This document shows, piece by piece, positions 22,760 to 37,269 of a stretch of 64,000 nt of DNA. Positions within the stretch are counted from its first letter, which is position 1. The number at the start of each line of letters is the position of its first letter. The DNA lies in assembly GCF_047663525.1 (NCBI RefSeq), contig NC_092591.1, forward strand, positions 47,221,501-47,285,500, in the 5' to 3' direction. This stretch comes from Anas platyrhynchos (lineage: Eukaryota > Chordata > Aves > Anseriformes > Anatidae). The notes under the pieces are model-generated. The model saw nothing but the letters and a program-made list of their open reading frames with translations. It did no database searches and was not told where the DNA came from. Made by a program: the position numbers and the translations under genes.

Positions 22760-24238
22760 CTTGGGTAAGCTTTAGATGGCAAACACAAAATATTATGTGA
22801 GGTTGTGATGATAGGCTATGAAACTGTTTTTTTCTCCCCCTGCCCTTCCCTCCCACTTCTAAAATTACTAAGTAAACTGTCAGGGGAAAAATAGTACTTA
22901 ATTAATTAATTCCAGGAAATTAGAATTAATTACAAAATAGCACTTGGTTCAGCTTTTCCTGTCTTTCTTAAAAAGGTCATAACATTCACATAATTTTCTC
23001 TTTTAATCTAACAACAGGCCATAAAGTCATGAAAATATTGTAAAAACACACCTGAATCAATGATTTCATTATTCCATATAAAGAGAACTCATGTTAAAGC
23101 CTGTATCAACATCAGTCAGGATGGAGAAGCACACAATTCAGATAATTTTCAAAGGATGTTATCAAATCTGAAAAATAAATTTGTCAGAGTTACCACTATT
23201 ATATAATTTGCAATATTCCCCTTGATCTAATTCCTAAACATTTGTAACATTTCTCACACACTTGCATTTTTCTTCCTTTACTTTTGAGTCTGCTTGGGAT
23301 AACAAAGTTCTCGCTTAGTAATAATTCTGCAGTCCGTGGTTCTGGTTAGAAAATTATTAGATCCAAATAACCATCAGAAATCTTACAGCTAACACAGTTA
23401 AGCTGTTTAAATAGTGTTTATGGCTTTTCTCCTTTATAAGAAGAGGTGAAAAGACTCAAATTGAATTCTCAGCACAGCTGCCAATGACAGCCAATAAAAT
23501 AAGATGCCTTAGAAAACATTTAGCAGTCATTATCATCGATGTGTTTTGTTTCTTCTCTTCTTTTGCAGTAGGCAGTCAGAAAACATCTTTTTCTTCTTGT
23601 TTCTGGGCTTTGCCATCCCTCAGTCTTACTTTTGGTACTTTTTACAGACTATGTTTGAGATAAGCCATCTCCAGTGCACCAGTACACGCCTTTGGGACTA
23701 CAGCACAACGTGTTCCTTTCAACGTCCCTCCTACATTGAATACTCAATGTTGAATATTCAGTAAAGAAAGAATTCAGCTCCCCTTGCCCTAGCTGATTCC
23801 TCCTTATCTGCTTTTTCTGACCATAAATTCCACATGAATTTAAATAACTTCAACAATATGACTTAGACATTTCCTATTTTTCCTGTTTCAACTTTATCTC
23901 TACCTCTCTGAGGACACCGAGATGGCCAGGGAAATCTAGCAGTACACAAGAGATTTAAAATCACATCCCTCTGATACTTTAACTTTTTAATGATTCACAG
24001 GTTACTAAGTAAAATACCTGAGAAAGTACCTTTTTTTTTTTCCCCAATCATCTTTTACATAAAGCTGCAGGTAGCACTGGATCACTAACATGGGCGTGGA
24101 AAAGCTCCCCCCTGTATGCTATGGCTTTTAGTATACTAAGTACTCAGTATTCCTAAGTGCTTAGCTGCACTTGGTAAGCTTCTTGATTGGGGCCAGAGTG
24201 GAAGATGTGTATGCCTTTAGACTCCTACAGGTGTGAGG
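22760..24238. other. Spacer, no gene seen
   Basis: AT-rich. I looked here for further BFAR-type exons on the plus strand and found none. Confidence 0.5.
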
Positions 24239-24240
24239 TT

Positions 24241-24336
24241 AAAAAAAATAAAAATAAAAATAAAAATAAAAATAAAAATAAAAATAAAAATAAAAATAAA
24301 AATAAAAATAAAAATAAAAATAAAAATAAAAAAAAA
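24241..24336 (+). repeat. (AAAAT)n microsatellite
   Basis: About 16 near-perfect 5-bp AAAAT units followed by an A run. It produces the spurious IFIFIF minus-strand reading frame. Confidence 0.95.
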
Positions 24337-24877
24337 GCATGATTCATTCAGAAACTGTTGGTTGGAAACTTTAGTGAGAGGTATTAAGCAGCACTGAGAA
24401 CCTGCCTCTTTCAGTAGATAGTTAGCCAATCTATTAAGTACTTTCACATATGTATGTATGTATGTTGAACCCTTGGATAACTGAACCTTTAATTACTCCA
24501 GAACGCACCACATAATACAGTCAGAGAAGAAACTGCCATGTAGTTTGTATGGAACTCATGACTTCACCATTCCTCTCGGTCTATAGACATTACTCTGAAA
24601 AAAATGCTAATAATAATTGCTACTGTATCAGCCAACTGATACAATTGAACAATACATTTGGTAACAAACAGGTCATTAATCAGAGTCACAGCTATCTATT
24701 ACATGAAGCTACTCATTTTTTTTTTTATTGGAACACCCTCCCACCTGCCATTAAGCTAAACTTAGGTATTTACAGTATTGCTACCCTCTGTTTTCACATT
24801 TTGCAATGTCATTTCACAAGAACAGATCAAGCTGCTAAAAAGATAAACATCAAATAATGACTGGAGAATCTACCTAC

Positions 24878-24990
24878 CTGCTATCCAGTTCTCTCACGTA
24901 TCCCACATCTCGTTCTGTGATCCACTCTTCCTCTCCTTTCATCAGGGTGAAGTGGAACAAACCTGCATCATGGTCCTCTCTTAAACTCTT
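24878..24990 (-). pseudogene. Unidentified exon-like segment
   Basis: Minus-strand frame reading DAGLFHFTLMKGEEEW and ITERDVGYVRELDSR, ending at a strong CAG|GTAGGT donor. Upstream, a different frame (LDDLHIDMTQEFK) follows a TTTTACTTTTAG acceptor at about 25022, so an exon with one frameshift would read from there to 24878. I do not recognise the protein. It looks coding (acidic, polar, no stop across about 38 codons), but no companion exon is seen. Confidence 0.3.
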
Positions 24991-25875
24991 GTGTCATGTC
25001 AATGTGTAAATCATCAAGCCTAAAAGTAAAAATAGTTTTTGGGGTGGAGCTAAATGAATCTTGAATACAGGTTAGAGTCTGAACACTGATTTTCCAAACT
25101 GAGCTGTTGCACCTCATAAGTGATTCAAATACTTGCTGACTCTGAGAGGAACTCTGTTGGTTCCCTTTCTGCAGGCCATGGACCACATGGCAGATTCTTG
25201 AACACCAGAGAAACATTAGCTAGATGAATGACACCAAAGTCATGTCTTTAACCTTCTTTAGCATGCACAAATGCTGAAAAAATAGTCTTGTATTCCCATA
25301 TAGAGTATGACTTGAATACTGATGGACTCCATAATCAATTTCTACATTTGGAAAATGTCCTAATAAGTAATCCAAGATGATTAGAGCTATAATAGTGCTT
25401 GCATTTCTGCTATGCTTTAGACTAAATATGTCCCTACCTGCTAACACACTATCTGGGGGGATGTTCTTTTACCCTGTCTGGAGGGGCAACTGACAACATA
25501 TTTGCAACGGTTTGCCTATGACAAATATTTTGAATTGTTCTGAATGACAAGAAAGAAGATAAGGTATTGATTTGCTTGATAATCAGCATATCAGACTCAA
25601 TATGCCTTCCTGCATTTGCTATTCTGGACTGGTAGAAAATCAATTCAATGTATTGCGTAGACTGCTTCTTTTGTTTTTGTAACTGAGTAAAATCTTTTTG
25701 ATGGCTTACTCTTTCATTACAGTTGTGTGGGCAATGGTAACAATTTCACTATGTCACTATGAATTTCAACACAAGTAACTGATGTATATAGCCAGAACAG
25801 CCACAGTGCAGATACCAAAATCTCCATAAACAGGGATCTCTAAACACAGCAAAATGATGCACAAACTGGAGGGGA

Positions 25876-25923
25876 AAACAAACAAACAAACAAACAAACA
25901 AACAACAACAACAACAAAAAAAA
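25876..25923 (+). repeat. (CAAA)n(CAA)n microsatellite
   Basis: Seven CAAA-type units followed by CAA units and an A run. Confidence 0.9.
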
Positions 25924-26059
25924 CCACTATAACAACAGAAACAAACAAAAGTGCTGCAGCATGTTCTCACCTTGCAGGAAGGTGTTGGAGCTACTCTTTT
26001 TGATTAGTGAGAGTTGGTGGGACAGATATCCTTGACCTGTAGAGGTCAGGCAGAAAATC

Positions 26060-26650
26060 AACTTGTTCACTACCCACAGCATGGGGAAGTCTGCTATGTT
26101 CGCTCCACCTGCACTGGCTTGTGGCTGGAGTGATGCCCATGCTCCAGTTCCTGTCAGCCAGCAGAAAACACTGCTCAAAACTCTTAAAACTGCTGTGTCT
26201 GCTGTAGTCTGCACTGGGGGAGCTGTCCTCCTAGACATGCCTTTCCTGCCTGGCCAACAATGCCAGGTCACAATACTTTCTGGTAGAGCTCCAGAGCATG
26301 GAAGCCAGGTTGCTTCACTCCTGGTCCTGGGAGCCAGCATCAGTGTCCTGTGCTGTCTGCAGTATCTCCAATGCAGCCTATACTATCATGTCTGGCTGCC
26401 CTGGGCCGCCCATAACTGTGGTTTTTACTGGAACTGGTGGGTCTGTAGAAGATACAGATCTTCTGCCCTCCAAGATACCTTGTCTGCATAGACAGCATCA
26501 AATAGTTTGTTGGTATTCTGATTTCCCTGGTGCAGGAGCTCCAGGGAGTGTAATTCAAGGAGGAAGACTCAGGGTTCTTTCCCCAGGAGTGCCCATGGAA
26601 AAAGCCAGGGGCTTTGTGAAATGGACAGAGCAGATTTTTTACAGGGTGAG
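26060..26650. other. Unassigned GC-richer block
   Basis: Clearly higher GC than its surroundings, with overlapping open frames on both strands (up to about 150 codons). None reads like a known family and no matching splice pairs were found. Could be an old repeat or an eroded gene piece. Confidence 0.4.
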
Positions 26651-27929
26651 GAGAAGGTAGAGAAAGAGACGTCGAAGGCTTAAATGTCTTCATGTCTTTT
26701 GCTAGACAAGACACTGTGTCTAGGCTCCAGGCAAGGTAGTACACAACAACATAAGTATTGTGAAATATTTCTAAGTGGGAAGGAGAGAGTAGCCTCACCA
26801 GGAGCTTCTAAAAAGTCTAGTAGTTGTGCAGCACACAAATGTACACATTTCTGTTATCAAGTGATTCAGCAAGATCTGCTCATTAGCTAAGCTACTCAAG
26901 TATCAAGGACTTGAGCTGCATAAACATTATTTTCAAAGTATTTTTAAGTCTTAGAAGAATGCTGATGAACTCCGTAAATAACCAGTGTGAGTGATGCTAT
27001 GAACAAATCTCTACAAAGAAAGAACCCCTCTACCTTTCCTGTTGAGTGCTGCACAAATTAACGTCTACTGAATATGACTTGTCATTGACAACTAACCAAA
27101 AATTATGTCCTTCACTTTCAAGACAGCTTGTCCTTATCCTGTGCTTTTTAGCTTTCATTTTAATTGAGGATAAATGTCAATAGTGGTGGACTCATATAAA
27201 AATATAACAGAACATCTCTTAAACTCTTCATAGCTTTTTGTGAGGGCTTAAGCAGGCTGCTCCATGTTCCCCTCCAGTTCAAAATGCTGACCATGAACTC
27301 TGTTTTTCTGCTGGAAGTTGAAGATCATGTTTTAGAGAAGAGATTACCAGTGGCATGTAGCTTGATCAGAACAGCTCCTCTAGAGCCACACAGCAGAAGC
27401 ACATTATGGAACACTAAGCCACTTCTGCAGTGGCCTGTTGTGCATCTTTAGAAATTCTTCACTGAGCATTTTTCATGGTCCTGATCACTGATTTAGAAAA
27501 GACTCAAGTGAGCAAGCCTCTCATAGTGTTTAGAGCAGCTGATGTGGCACAGAGCTGATGCTGACATATTCCTTCCAGATGTTTGACACAATTTGGGTGT
27601 GCTCAACTGGTTAACTAGCACTGTGTTGAGAGGTCCTCTTGCTAATGACACAGCAAAGTTGGTTTCTATTTGTGCTACTTTGCAGAAATTTCTGAAAAAA
27701 TAAATAAAGTAAGCCAGCGGGGGTCAGTAAAGAGGCAAAGCATGTGCAAAAGATAATATTCTGACTGACAGATTTGTTATGCTTACACCTATTAACTTGC
27801 TGCTGCACAGCAGTCAAGATGGTCACGTACACAGTTGTGCTATGGCTCTCATGTTTCCATGGGATATCTATAGGAAAGGTGTCTAAGGAAATAGTAGACT
27901 GATACTTGATGAAATCAGTCACCTAACAA

Positions 27930-28205
27930 GGAAAAGGCAGAGGCATTTAATGCATTTTTTTGCCTCAGTCTTTCGCAGTAATGACAGAACTTGGGCTGCC
28001 CACTCCTCTGAGATGTCGAACACTGGAATAAATTTCCTATCAAGGTGTTTGATGCTTCATGCCAGTCTGTGTTCAAGAGACATTTGGATAATGCCCATAA
28101 TAATAATCTTTAACTTTTGGTTAACCCTGAAGTGGTCAGGCAGTTGGACTTGATAACCTCTGTAGGTCTCTTCCACTCTTAAACTAATCTATGCTAAGCT
28201 ATTTT
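27930..28205 (+). mobile_element. CR1 LINE, internally deleted
   Basis: GCATTTAATGCATTTTTTGC (CR1 ORF2 AFNAFFASVF) runs straight into the 3' part: CATTTGGATAATGCCC, GGCAGTTGGACTTGATAACC, GTAGGTCTCTTCCACTC. It ends in TATTTTATGCTAT-type repeats, the tail of this CR1 subtype. Confidence 0.75.
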
Positions 28206-28229
28206 ATACTATGCTATTTTATGCTATTA

Positions 28230-31200
28230 TATTAACAACACTGTAACACCTTGCATTTTCATGTGATGCAACATGTTCTTTCATAATAACAGATCTTATC
28301 TACTGCCCCCCCAAAAAGCATCAGTGTATGACTCAAGATTTGCTGTACAAACATATGCTGAATAGAAAGAGTGATATCATCTCCTTTCTGTCACACCATG
28401 CTACACCCTTTTTAGCTAGGACAGCTGATTATGCTCTGTTTTGGTGATAACTGCACACACAGCCACTGGGAGGATGCCTTAACCCCTTGAAGAAATTATG
28501 GAATCATATGGATCACTCTCACACTTTGTCCCCTCTTTTAACTTTTTAAACTCTTAAGAAAACCCTGCATTGCTCTCATTTACTTCATTCCAGACTGCTT
28601 GTCAAAGCACCAGGTGACCAGTTAAAACATTCTCGTTATATTTCTATCTAAATCAGACCAGAAGTTCCCTGTCACAAATTCAGTGCTGAAGAGTTACTAA
28701 ATATGTGTCTCTACATAATTGAACAAACACTTAAGTGTGTCAAGATGAAGGAGAAGCATTTCAAGGTGATGGAAACTCAGAAACTGATTTAAAAGTCATT
28801 TCAGCCAAGCTCTAAATACTGTGTCAGAAGAATTGGAGAAGAGATGAAACAAAATATACAAAGATGAATAAGATGAATACAATATGCAAAGAATGTATAT
28901 TCCTTGTGGCATGGTGGTTTGGGGAACTATCACTACATGTTGCAAGTGGGGAAGGATAGCTCAGCGAGTACCCTAACAGCCTGAATATTTTTCAAGTTTC
29001 TGTCCAACTCATGCAACATGGCAAAGGAAATGGAGGTTCCTCTAACACTCTGGTTCCTGGGGTACGTTAACATAGAATAAATTCTAGTGCTGCTAATATG
29101 GCAAATGGAAGATAAGCTGAAAAAGAAGCCAAGTACCAAAACTTATGGAGATTATTGTAGTCACATGCTTAAAGATACATAAGATAACAGACATTGTAAC
29201 ATTAATGGAGATATGATTTCTCTTATCAGCTTTCTTTTTCACATCTCAAACTTTACAATGCCTGACAACAATTATCTTGCTAATACAAAAGAATGTAGAA
29301 AAGGAAGACATATTAAAGAATCACATACCACTTCTACTCAAATCTATACACAAAATTAGGTGCATGATCACTTACTTACACCAGGATGCATGAAAAGACT
29401 GAAAATAAAATAAAAAAAAAATAAAAATAAAGAGTTAAAGTTATACCCAGATCTTTATGTTATTTGAATGATGTCCTATTCTGCCAACTCCTCTCTCTCT
29501 CTCCCTCTCTACCCGTACATACACACATACTCAATTTAATTTAGTATTACAATGAACAGAACTTGCCTATATTTTCCATACCAGGACAAATATTGAGGTC
29601 TAGAGTCATACTTAAACTTAAGTGTCTAACTTCAATTAACTTCCTGCATTAAGAGGCCAGTTAGACTCTCCCTGGCTAGTGCAATGAGAATACACGCCTT
29701 GAGTGGGTGATTCAGTTTTTGGCAGGCTGTATCTTACTCTACACACTAACTCAAAATTTGGACCCTTTTAACCTCTTGGCCATGATCGTGGCACCACAGT
29801 TTCACCTCTCTAGAATCAAAAACACAGACCAAACAACGGGTAATCTCCACAGCACAAGAATCCCTATTTCCTGCTACTTGATATAATCTATGCAAAGCAG
29901 CATAAATATGAGTTATGACTGAGTGTTTCAAAGGATGCACGTAACACTGTCATCTGTTCAGCAAAGCATCAGAGAGAGGGGTTGAAATCCCATAGAAAAC
30001 CTTAGTCTTTCCACATAATCCTTTATCAGAGCACCGCTAAGATGCCCTCTCATTATCCAGTTCGTTAACTGGATTATTGACTAATTATTGATTAATTATT
30101 GGGTTATTATTATAATAACATTAACTTGGAAGGCATACCTGGAAAATTTCCAGCTGATTTCCACTTCACACTGCCAGTCTGTGGAGAGAGTGATTATTAT
30201 TGCATATATACTTATACTTATTTTCTTAGTCCTCAGTTTTCAGAAATGTGTCTTATAACCATATTACTTCTTTTCCTAATCTTCAGAGATTGATGTTCTG
30301 ATGTGGATAGTATATGGAAAAGGCTGAATAAAACAGTCTAGCAACAACTACAACAACAACAAAAATGATGAAAGGAAAGGAACAAAAACAATCTCAAATG
30401 ATATGGTGTAGAAGGTGAGACATGCTTCTCATTGGTAGTGGAGAGTCAGCAGAGAAGCTTCCTAAGGATAATAGTTTTGTTACCATCACACCAGTAGCAG
30501 GAATGGGAAAGTGCTAAGAAGCCAGGAATCATGCATGCCTTTAGAGGAACTCTTGAGATAAAATTGTGACAGTGTCCACAATTATTGTGCATATTCTTCT
30601 GGAAAGAAAGACAAAAAGAGGAGTATTCTTTACGTACATGCCACTGCACCTTCTCGTGCACCTACAAAGGACAGGAATTGTGAATTTCAAGAGGTGAAAC
30701 AGCACAATGCTAGTAATCCAGTAAAGATTTCCTGCACATGGAGCTTATGGCTTGTGTCCACATTCTGCATAGACTCACAGATATCATTTGGAGAAAGCTT
30801 GTTCTGTGTTAGTAGTTGGAGAAAACTGATTACTACAACTTGACCCACAAGGTAAAGATCCACCCTGCCTTCCCACCTGAGGTATGTCAACAGGTACAGA
30901 CAAGTCACATCAAATAGTAGGTGAAAACACATTGCATAACGCTATAATTTATCTTCATGAGAAGTCACTTCTGCAACAATAAAGACATAATACGTGCTTC
31001 TTTCACTAGATCTCATGAAAGGTGCTTTCTTTCTTTAAGCACTGCATCAGTGAGAGTAAATGTAACATTTCTTTAAGCCTTCAAAGAACAGTTGAAAATC
31101 GTATTGTTTTTCGACAGAATTTAAATACATACCTACTTACACATATATGAATTTGGAGAAAAATACTGAAGAAAAACAACCTGAAAATGTGCTTGGTTCC

Positions 31201-34200
31201 TTTTGTTTCCTCTCATATGAGCAACACCACAATTCTCTGATTTACCTAATAGAGGCCCCTTTTCAGGTTTGAATTAATCTTCCTGGGGTCCTGGCAACCA
31301 ACAGTTTGCACAGTCATCTAGAAGAGATTTTCCTAGTTTTGTCCAAGAGCCCTAGCATTTGTCTTTCACTGCTGATAATTTCTTGTCTGATGGTTTCTAA
31401 GTTTGTATTTTTGTTTTTCATAGAGGCAACAACAGTATTGGATCACAGAGGTCATTGGTCTCCCAAGGCTTTCCCCCGCTTTTTGCTTCCAGGTTATTAT
31501 CAGACAGTAGCCCTGTCCATCTTAAGATATCATTAACAAAGACAGCACTTAGGATTTTATTCCCCAATTTGGAAATCTATTACATTCTTCCTCAGACTTT
31601 GAATTCCTCTGTGGTCCCAGACAGATCATGTTGACAAAGGAAAAACTCAGTGTACATGTATGCATACTCTAAACAAACAAAAACGTGTTGACTTGAGTGA
31701 GGCTGAGCTCATATGACTCTGGAGTTAACTCTTTTAGATAACTGAGGCATTGGAAAAAGTATAGCTACACGACTTTTTCCTGGGGTAATTTATCCAGTAT
31801 GGTAACACTGCAAATAATAATAATAATAGTAATAATAACAACAACAACTTTCTACCTCTAGAGGGCACTCAGGCAATATATGAATAATAATGATTGTGTA
31901 GACTGCATAAATACACTGGATAAATACTTTGAGCAGCAGTCTTTGCTCTTTTTATGACTGACTAATATAGAAACAGAATGACCTGAAAATGAAATAATGG
32001 AAAAATGTGACCACAAAATCCTAGCAAAAAAAAAAGGAAGACTGAAGCATACCAGTAGGACTAGTTTTCAAGTAGCACTTGATTTAAGGGCTTTATAAGG
32101 AAAACTGGCCTTATTTCATGATAATATTCATGTTACAGACTGAATGCTACTTTCAGTTTTAATTTTGAATGAATGAATGAATTTTACCCCATTATCAGAT
32201 CTGTTTTGTGTTTGTGTGTGGTAGTGGTTTCTTTCTTTCTTTTTTTTTTTATTTTTTAACTTAAAAAAAACCAATCCTTTAGTGCTTTAGTGAATATAGC
32301 TCTTCAGTATCAGGAAGTTTTTCTCTATAGTGGTGCAGAGATAGAATGTGCTCCATGGCATCGCTCTGTCTAAAACAGGATAAGGTGAGCATCGGAATAA
32401 TTCAGGTACGAAGAATGAATTCATTCACTTAGCTTTATTTGACTAAAACCACATAGTCTAAATGACTTATTTATTCTTTCTCTGTAATTGTTTGAGAAAA
32501 ATGGAGAGCATAAATTTGATCTAGAGACGATATTACCTTTGCTTTCATAAATGGAATTACATAGGTCTTTAAGGAACTGTACTTTCAGCTCTTACCACAC
32601 TTGTTTATTTTTCCCTGAATGATCAAAACAAACTTCAGGAAAAGTCTTAAGAAATAGAAAAATCAAACAAATCAAACAAACTTTTGCAGAATTGCCCTCC
32701 AACAATTACCATGTGCACTCATCACTCCTCAGCTGTAGTAATGAGTCTGATTTTTCTTATTCTTCCCAAGGAAAAGAAAATATTAAAATCATGGTCAATC
32801 ATTCAGCCAATCTCAACTGAGAACTGGTGCACTGAACACTTAAGAGTTGTCTTACAAAATCCTAAACACCTACTCACTTTGTGAGAACAATTTAGTCACT
32901 TTTATTTGAGGGAAACAAGGGGGAGCAAAGCAGGGCAAAGTAATTAATTCTGTCAGTTTGGAACCACTATCAAGATTAAAAGGGAGGATCTATATTTTGT
33001 AGCTGGACTGGTTTCTTGCACAACCTTTGCCTAGCACCTACTAGGTTACCTCATTGTCAGGTGTAACCCGAAATGATTGGATCTACATTTAATCACAATT
33101 CATCCTTTCTTTTCAGATTTTCTGCTTCCCTGCTAAGTGAGGATGTAGGAGAACACAGCAAATTGAATTTACTACTAGAATGAATAATACAAGAGCTATT
33201 GCTCCAATTTTATTGTATTTACAATGAGTTTCATAACTAGTATGGTAAAGTTTTTAATTTCATGTCTCTGCTACCAGGCCCCTTATCATAAAGTTTAACT
33301 GTACACTGTTCTATGCAGAGTTTAAGCTCAGCTCTCTGATCCTAGTGGTCATTTATGGGAAGTTTGATGGGTCTCAAGCAGGCATAAGAAAAAACATTCA
33401 TAAATTATGGCAAATACTTTTTTTTTTTTTTTTTCTGTAGGAATTAACTAAATGATACATTAAAAGACAACTGAGAATTGCGAGTAATGATCTGAGGGGA
33501 AATGAGGCATTAAAGAAAGGTTTGTTTGTGTATGGAATGAGTGTTATTAAATTCATCTGTCTAGCTCAGTTCTGTTCTTATTACGCAATTATGTTGGAAT
33601 ATGGAAGGCTAACTAAGTAGAGATAGGAGCTGTATTCTGAAAGGCCTTTATGCGTTGCTGTGAGACAGTCCAGGCTTAGGTTTGCGTATGACCACCAGAT
33701 CAATAGAACTGATGATATAGAAGAATCACGTTACTAAGCACGTGTAGAATCTTATCTTGGGAAAAATCTATATTAAAAACTGGTAACTATAAGCATAAGT
33801 ATTCCACCACTATTTCTAAAGAATATGTTTCTAAACCAAAACTGCTTCTCCCTAAGAAAAGGCTTCTCCCCTTCCACATTAATCCTAGCTCTCAGAAGTA
33901 GTGTAAACAGTATTGCATAATCTGAAAATATCTAAGGAAAAAGAAAAAAAAAAAAAGTTAAAAGATTTTGGTAAAAAGGTAAAAAAGCAACCTTCAAAAG
34001 AAAAAAAAAATATAGTTACACCTGAGGTTGACAAAGCTGTTATCGAGGTAAGAAAACTTAAGTTTACTGAGGTAAGCTTGACTCAAAAAAGAATCTGGGA
34101 AAATATCTGTTGTGTAACGAGCATTGGTTAGTGATAGGTTGTTGGAAGTTGTGTCTCAGAAGAATGCTTCTCACATCTTGTCAACCAGTATAATGTGAAG

Positions 34201-37200
34201 ATAAGAAGCAATTATACCAGAATGTAATATGGATAGTAATTTAAGATGCTCATCAGATATCTTAGAAACAATCTCACAAGACCCTCTCCATACTCTAATG
34301 GAGCCAGGTAAAAGGGAGCCCCGAGCAATGAAGGTGAAAGGCTCACACCTGAGCATCTACAGGAAATACAGAAATTGCTCAAAGACATTGCAAAAGAAAC
34401 AGCACAGAGGTGTTAAAATGATTGAGATCAGTGACCTCACAGAATGTTTTTTTGTTTGTTTGTTTGTTAAAAAAAAAAAAGAAAAAAAAAAGTGTAAAAC
34501 CAGATATAGAGGATATCTGGATTGGATACATAGTCTTATGTCCCAAAATGTTTTAAACTTGGCATTTTTATAATGCCACGTTTACATATGCATCAGTTCT
34601 TTGAGGTCAGATTTCAGTGTATTTGTCATTTTTCAGTTGCTATAAGTGAGATCTTGAAACAGAGGCTTGAACATACAGCCAAATTCTAGGGAACTGGGCA
34701 AGATCCACTGGCTTTTGATAAGGCTGACCCATTTAGTCCAGCAGACACCTGGGCCATAAGAAACATGCAGATGAACTATCGTTTTGGTTTGTCAATGTAA
34801 CAGATAAATGATATTAAATGTTAGGAAAATGAACACCTAAAACCATTATAGCAACAGGCCGTTATCTGATGGGCTGGAAGTCCTCTGTGGACAGACCACT
34901 GATCTCTGAAAGGATATTTGGATCAATTAAAATGGGAACTGGAATTAGGAAAAAAAAACACCTGTGACCTCCATATCTGAAAAGGCCCAAGGCCACATAT
35001 GCTCTTCTTGTTGGTGTTCTCTGTTTGTTTTTTTTGAATCACTGCAATTAGGTGCTACCATTCTCAAATGCTCTGCAGAGTTAATATGATACAGACCAGC
35101 CTTATTACTGAACATGGGAAGCTGTATGCTATTCTACTCTGGTATGATTCAGAAAGGGTGAATCCATACATGGCCATAGACAGAGAAGGGACACTGAACT
35201 TCCTTATAAGTAGTTGGGAGAAACAACATAACTATGAAAGAAAATAATTTGTCCTCAACAACACCCTTGTTATGTGTCTGGTTTTCATCTTTTGCAAAGA
35301 CTGACAAAATAGCTGATATTACTTCCTACATAACATCAAGCAGAGTTTGTATGTAGTCCTTCACTGAATTTCAGGCACAGGACTGCAGTCCATTTCTTTT
35401 TGGATCTACATCCTTGAAACCAATGAATCAAGAGCTATCCTAGCTGAATCTGACTCGCTGAGGCACAAACCCTAGATGTTTGCTTGGATTTGTGGATTAC
35501 TGTCACATAGGTTAATGAGATTGAATGGTTTTCTTTTTCTTTTATGTCTATAGACACCATGTTCTAATGTTTTGTCCTCAGATGTACTGTGATCCACCTG
35601 GATGGTTAACCATGGGAGGAAATTGATAGCATTTTAAAAATGCTTAGTCTTCATAAGTGTAGCCCAGCATGATGGATATTAGTGGCTATCATATTTCATT
35701 TTAATTCTCTTAATTGCTCCTAATCCTGCCTGATCAGACAGAGGCCTTGGACTACACCTGGGGGTTACCTCTAAAGATCCAAGCAGAGTACTAATTGTTT
35801 AATCTTAGCCCTGGGCAGCTACTAGTTGCTTATATACTGATTGCTCACAGACTATAAACCTAAGGAAGAGGTGATGCCAGACAAGCAAAGCACTCCACAA
35901 CACATTGGTTGGCCCAGTGCTGCAAGTGCTGTCTTTTGGACATTAAACATAGAGCTTGACAGCAGCTGGGATTACACCTGGATAATTTGAATCTTGAAGT
36001 AGGACCTATAAAACAAGATCTCCCAGTGTCCTTAGACAGAAGGCTACAGGCAACATAATTAATTTGAGTATATCAGAGACATAAATTACATTTTCCTTTG
36101 TAGAAGGCATACAATGGTTTTGTGAGTTGCAGATTGAGGCAAAGAAATGAATTTCATTAGCCTAGGCTGTTGGAGTCAGTCCCAACCACCACTGCTAGAG
36201 CGTCACAGGGTATATTATACAGAGGGAGCAAAGGAGACGCAAACTACTCCAAGACCATGATACCATATCCGTTCTCTCCATAGTCTGCCACTAGATATTA
36301 ACCTAATCAGGAGAGAGCTGAAACACTCCTGCTACTTCTAATGCTTTGGCATTTAGCCCAAGACACTGACCTGAGTTGTTTTATTTTTTATTTTTTTTCT
36401 TGTGGATGCATTTTCCGTTGTGGTACCAGCATTTGTTATTCTATTGTGAGCTCTGCAGTTCTGAGTTCAGCCCTCAGTAGTCAAAAAAATGAGTAGAATT
36501 CTGTATTTATGAATAGAATTGAGAGAAGGGGAAGAGATGCAATAATTTTTCATCTTCTGTATGATCAGATGAGGTTGAAACTTTGATCTCAGTGCCTAAG
36601 AGGAACCCAAAAACCAGTCAGAACTAAAAGATGTTTTTTTGAGGTCAGAGTAGGAGTACTTCAGTACTTAAAACATTCACTTATTTTTTATAATATTTAA
36701 AGCTTTAAAAAGCCCTAAGCTATTGAATTCTGTCACTTGAATCTTGGGGCTTGACAAACTGATTTCAGAGATTCCAGAAAAGAACCTGCATGAGGAAGTG
36801 GGAATCCACTTTTGACAACGTTCCTGTGTTCCCACATCATTCATGAGACAGATTGGAACAGGTTAAGGTATTACAATTTTACCTCAAGGGAAACACCTTC
36901 TGCAGTCACTGTGATTTTGCCATTAGTTTTCCACAGTGAACCAGATTTTGATGTCCTGCCAGCATCACACCATAGGGAATCTATGGACCCATATGTGACC
37001 CAGCCACTTGTCACCTCACTTTACTTGCTGTTCTTCCTTATGCAACCAGAGCCTTCATCTACCCTGGAAGTGGAAGGCCAAGCACTGAATGGGCACAGTA
37101 AGCACAAGCCACTTCCCTGCTTAAGTACTTTCTGCTAAGTACCCATATGCAGAATTACTACACACAGCTTTTAAAATATTCACTTCTTTTTCTGCTGCTG

Positions 37201-37260
37201 ATGCAGAGGTTACACATGGCAATTGGCTGTGGAAAGTGGTTAACAGATTTTTCTATGCAG
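28230..37260. other. Spacer, no gene seen
   Basis: About 9 kb of AT-rich sequence. Only microsatellites stand out: CT-rich at 29490-29515, ATA/ACA repeats at 31815-31850 and several A or T runs. No exon or recognisable element. Confidence 0.5.
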
Positions 37261-37269
37261 TATGATGGG

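Noticed and set aside
24217-24447. IFIFIF-rich minus-strand frame
   Set aside because: Translation of the AAAAT microsatellite.
33913-34131. Lysine-rich plus-strand frame
   Set aside because: Low-complexity A-rich DNA with no domain.
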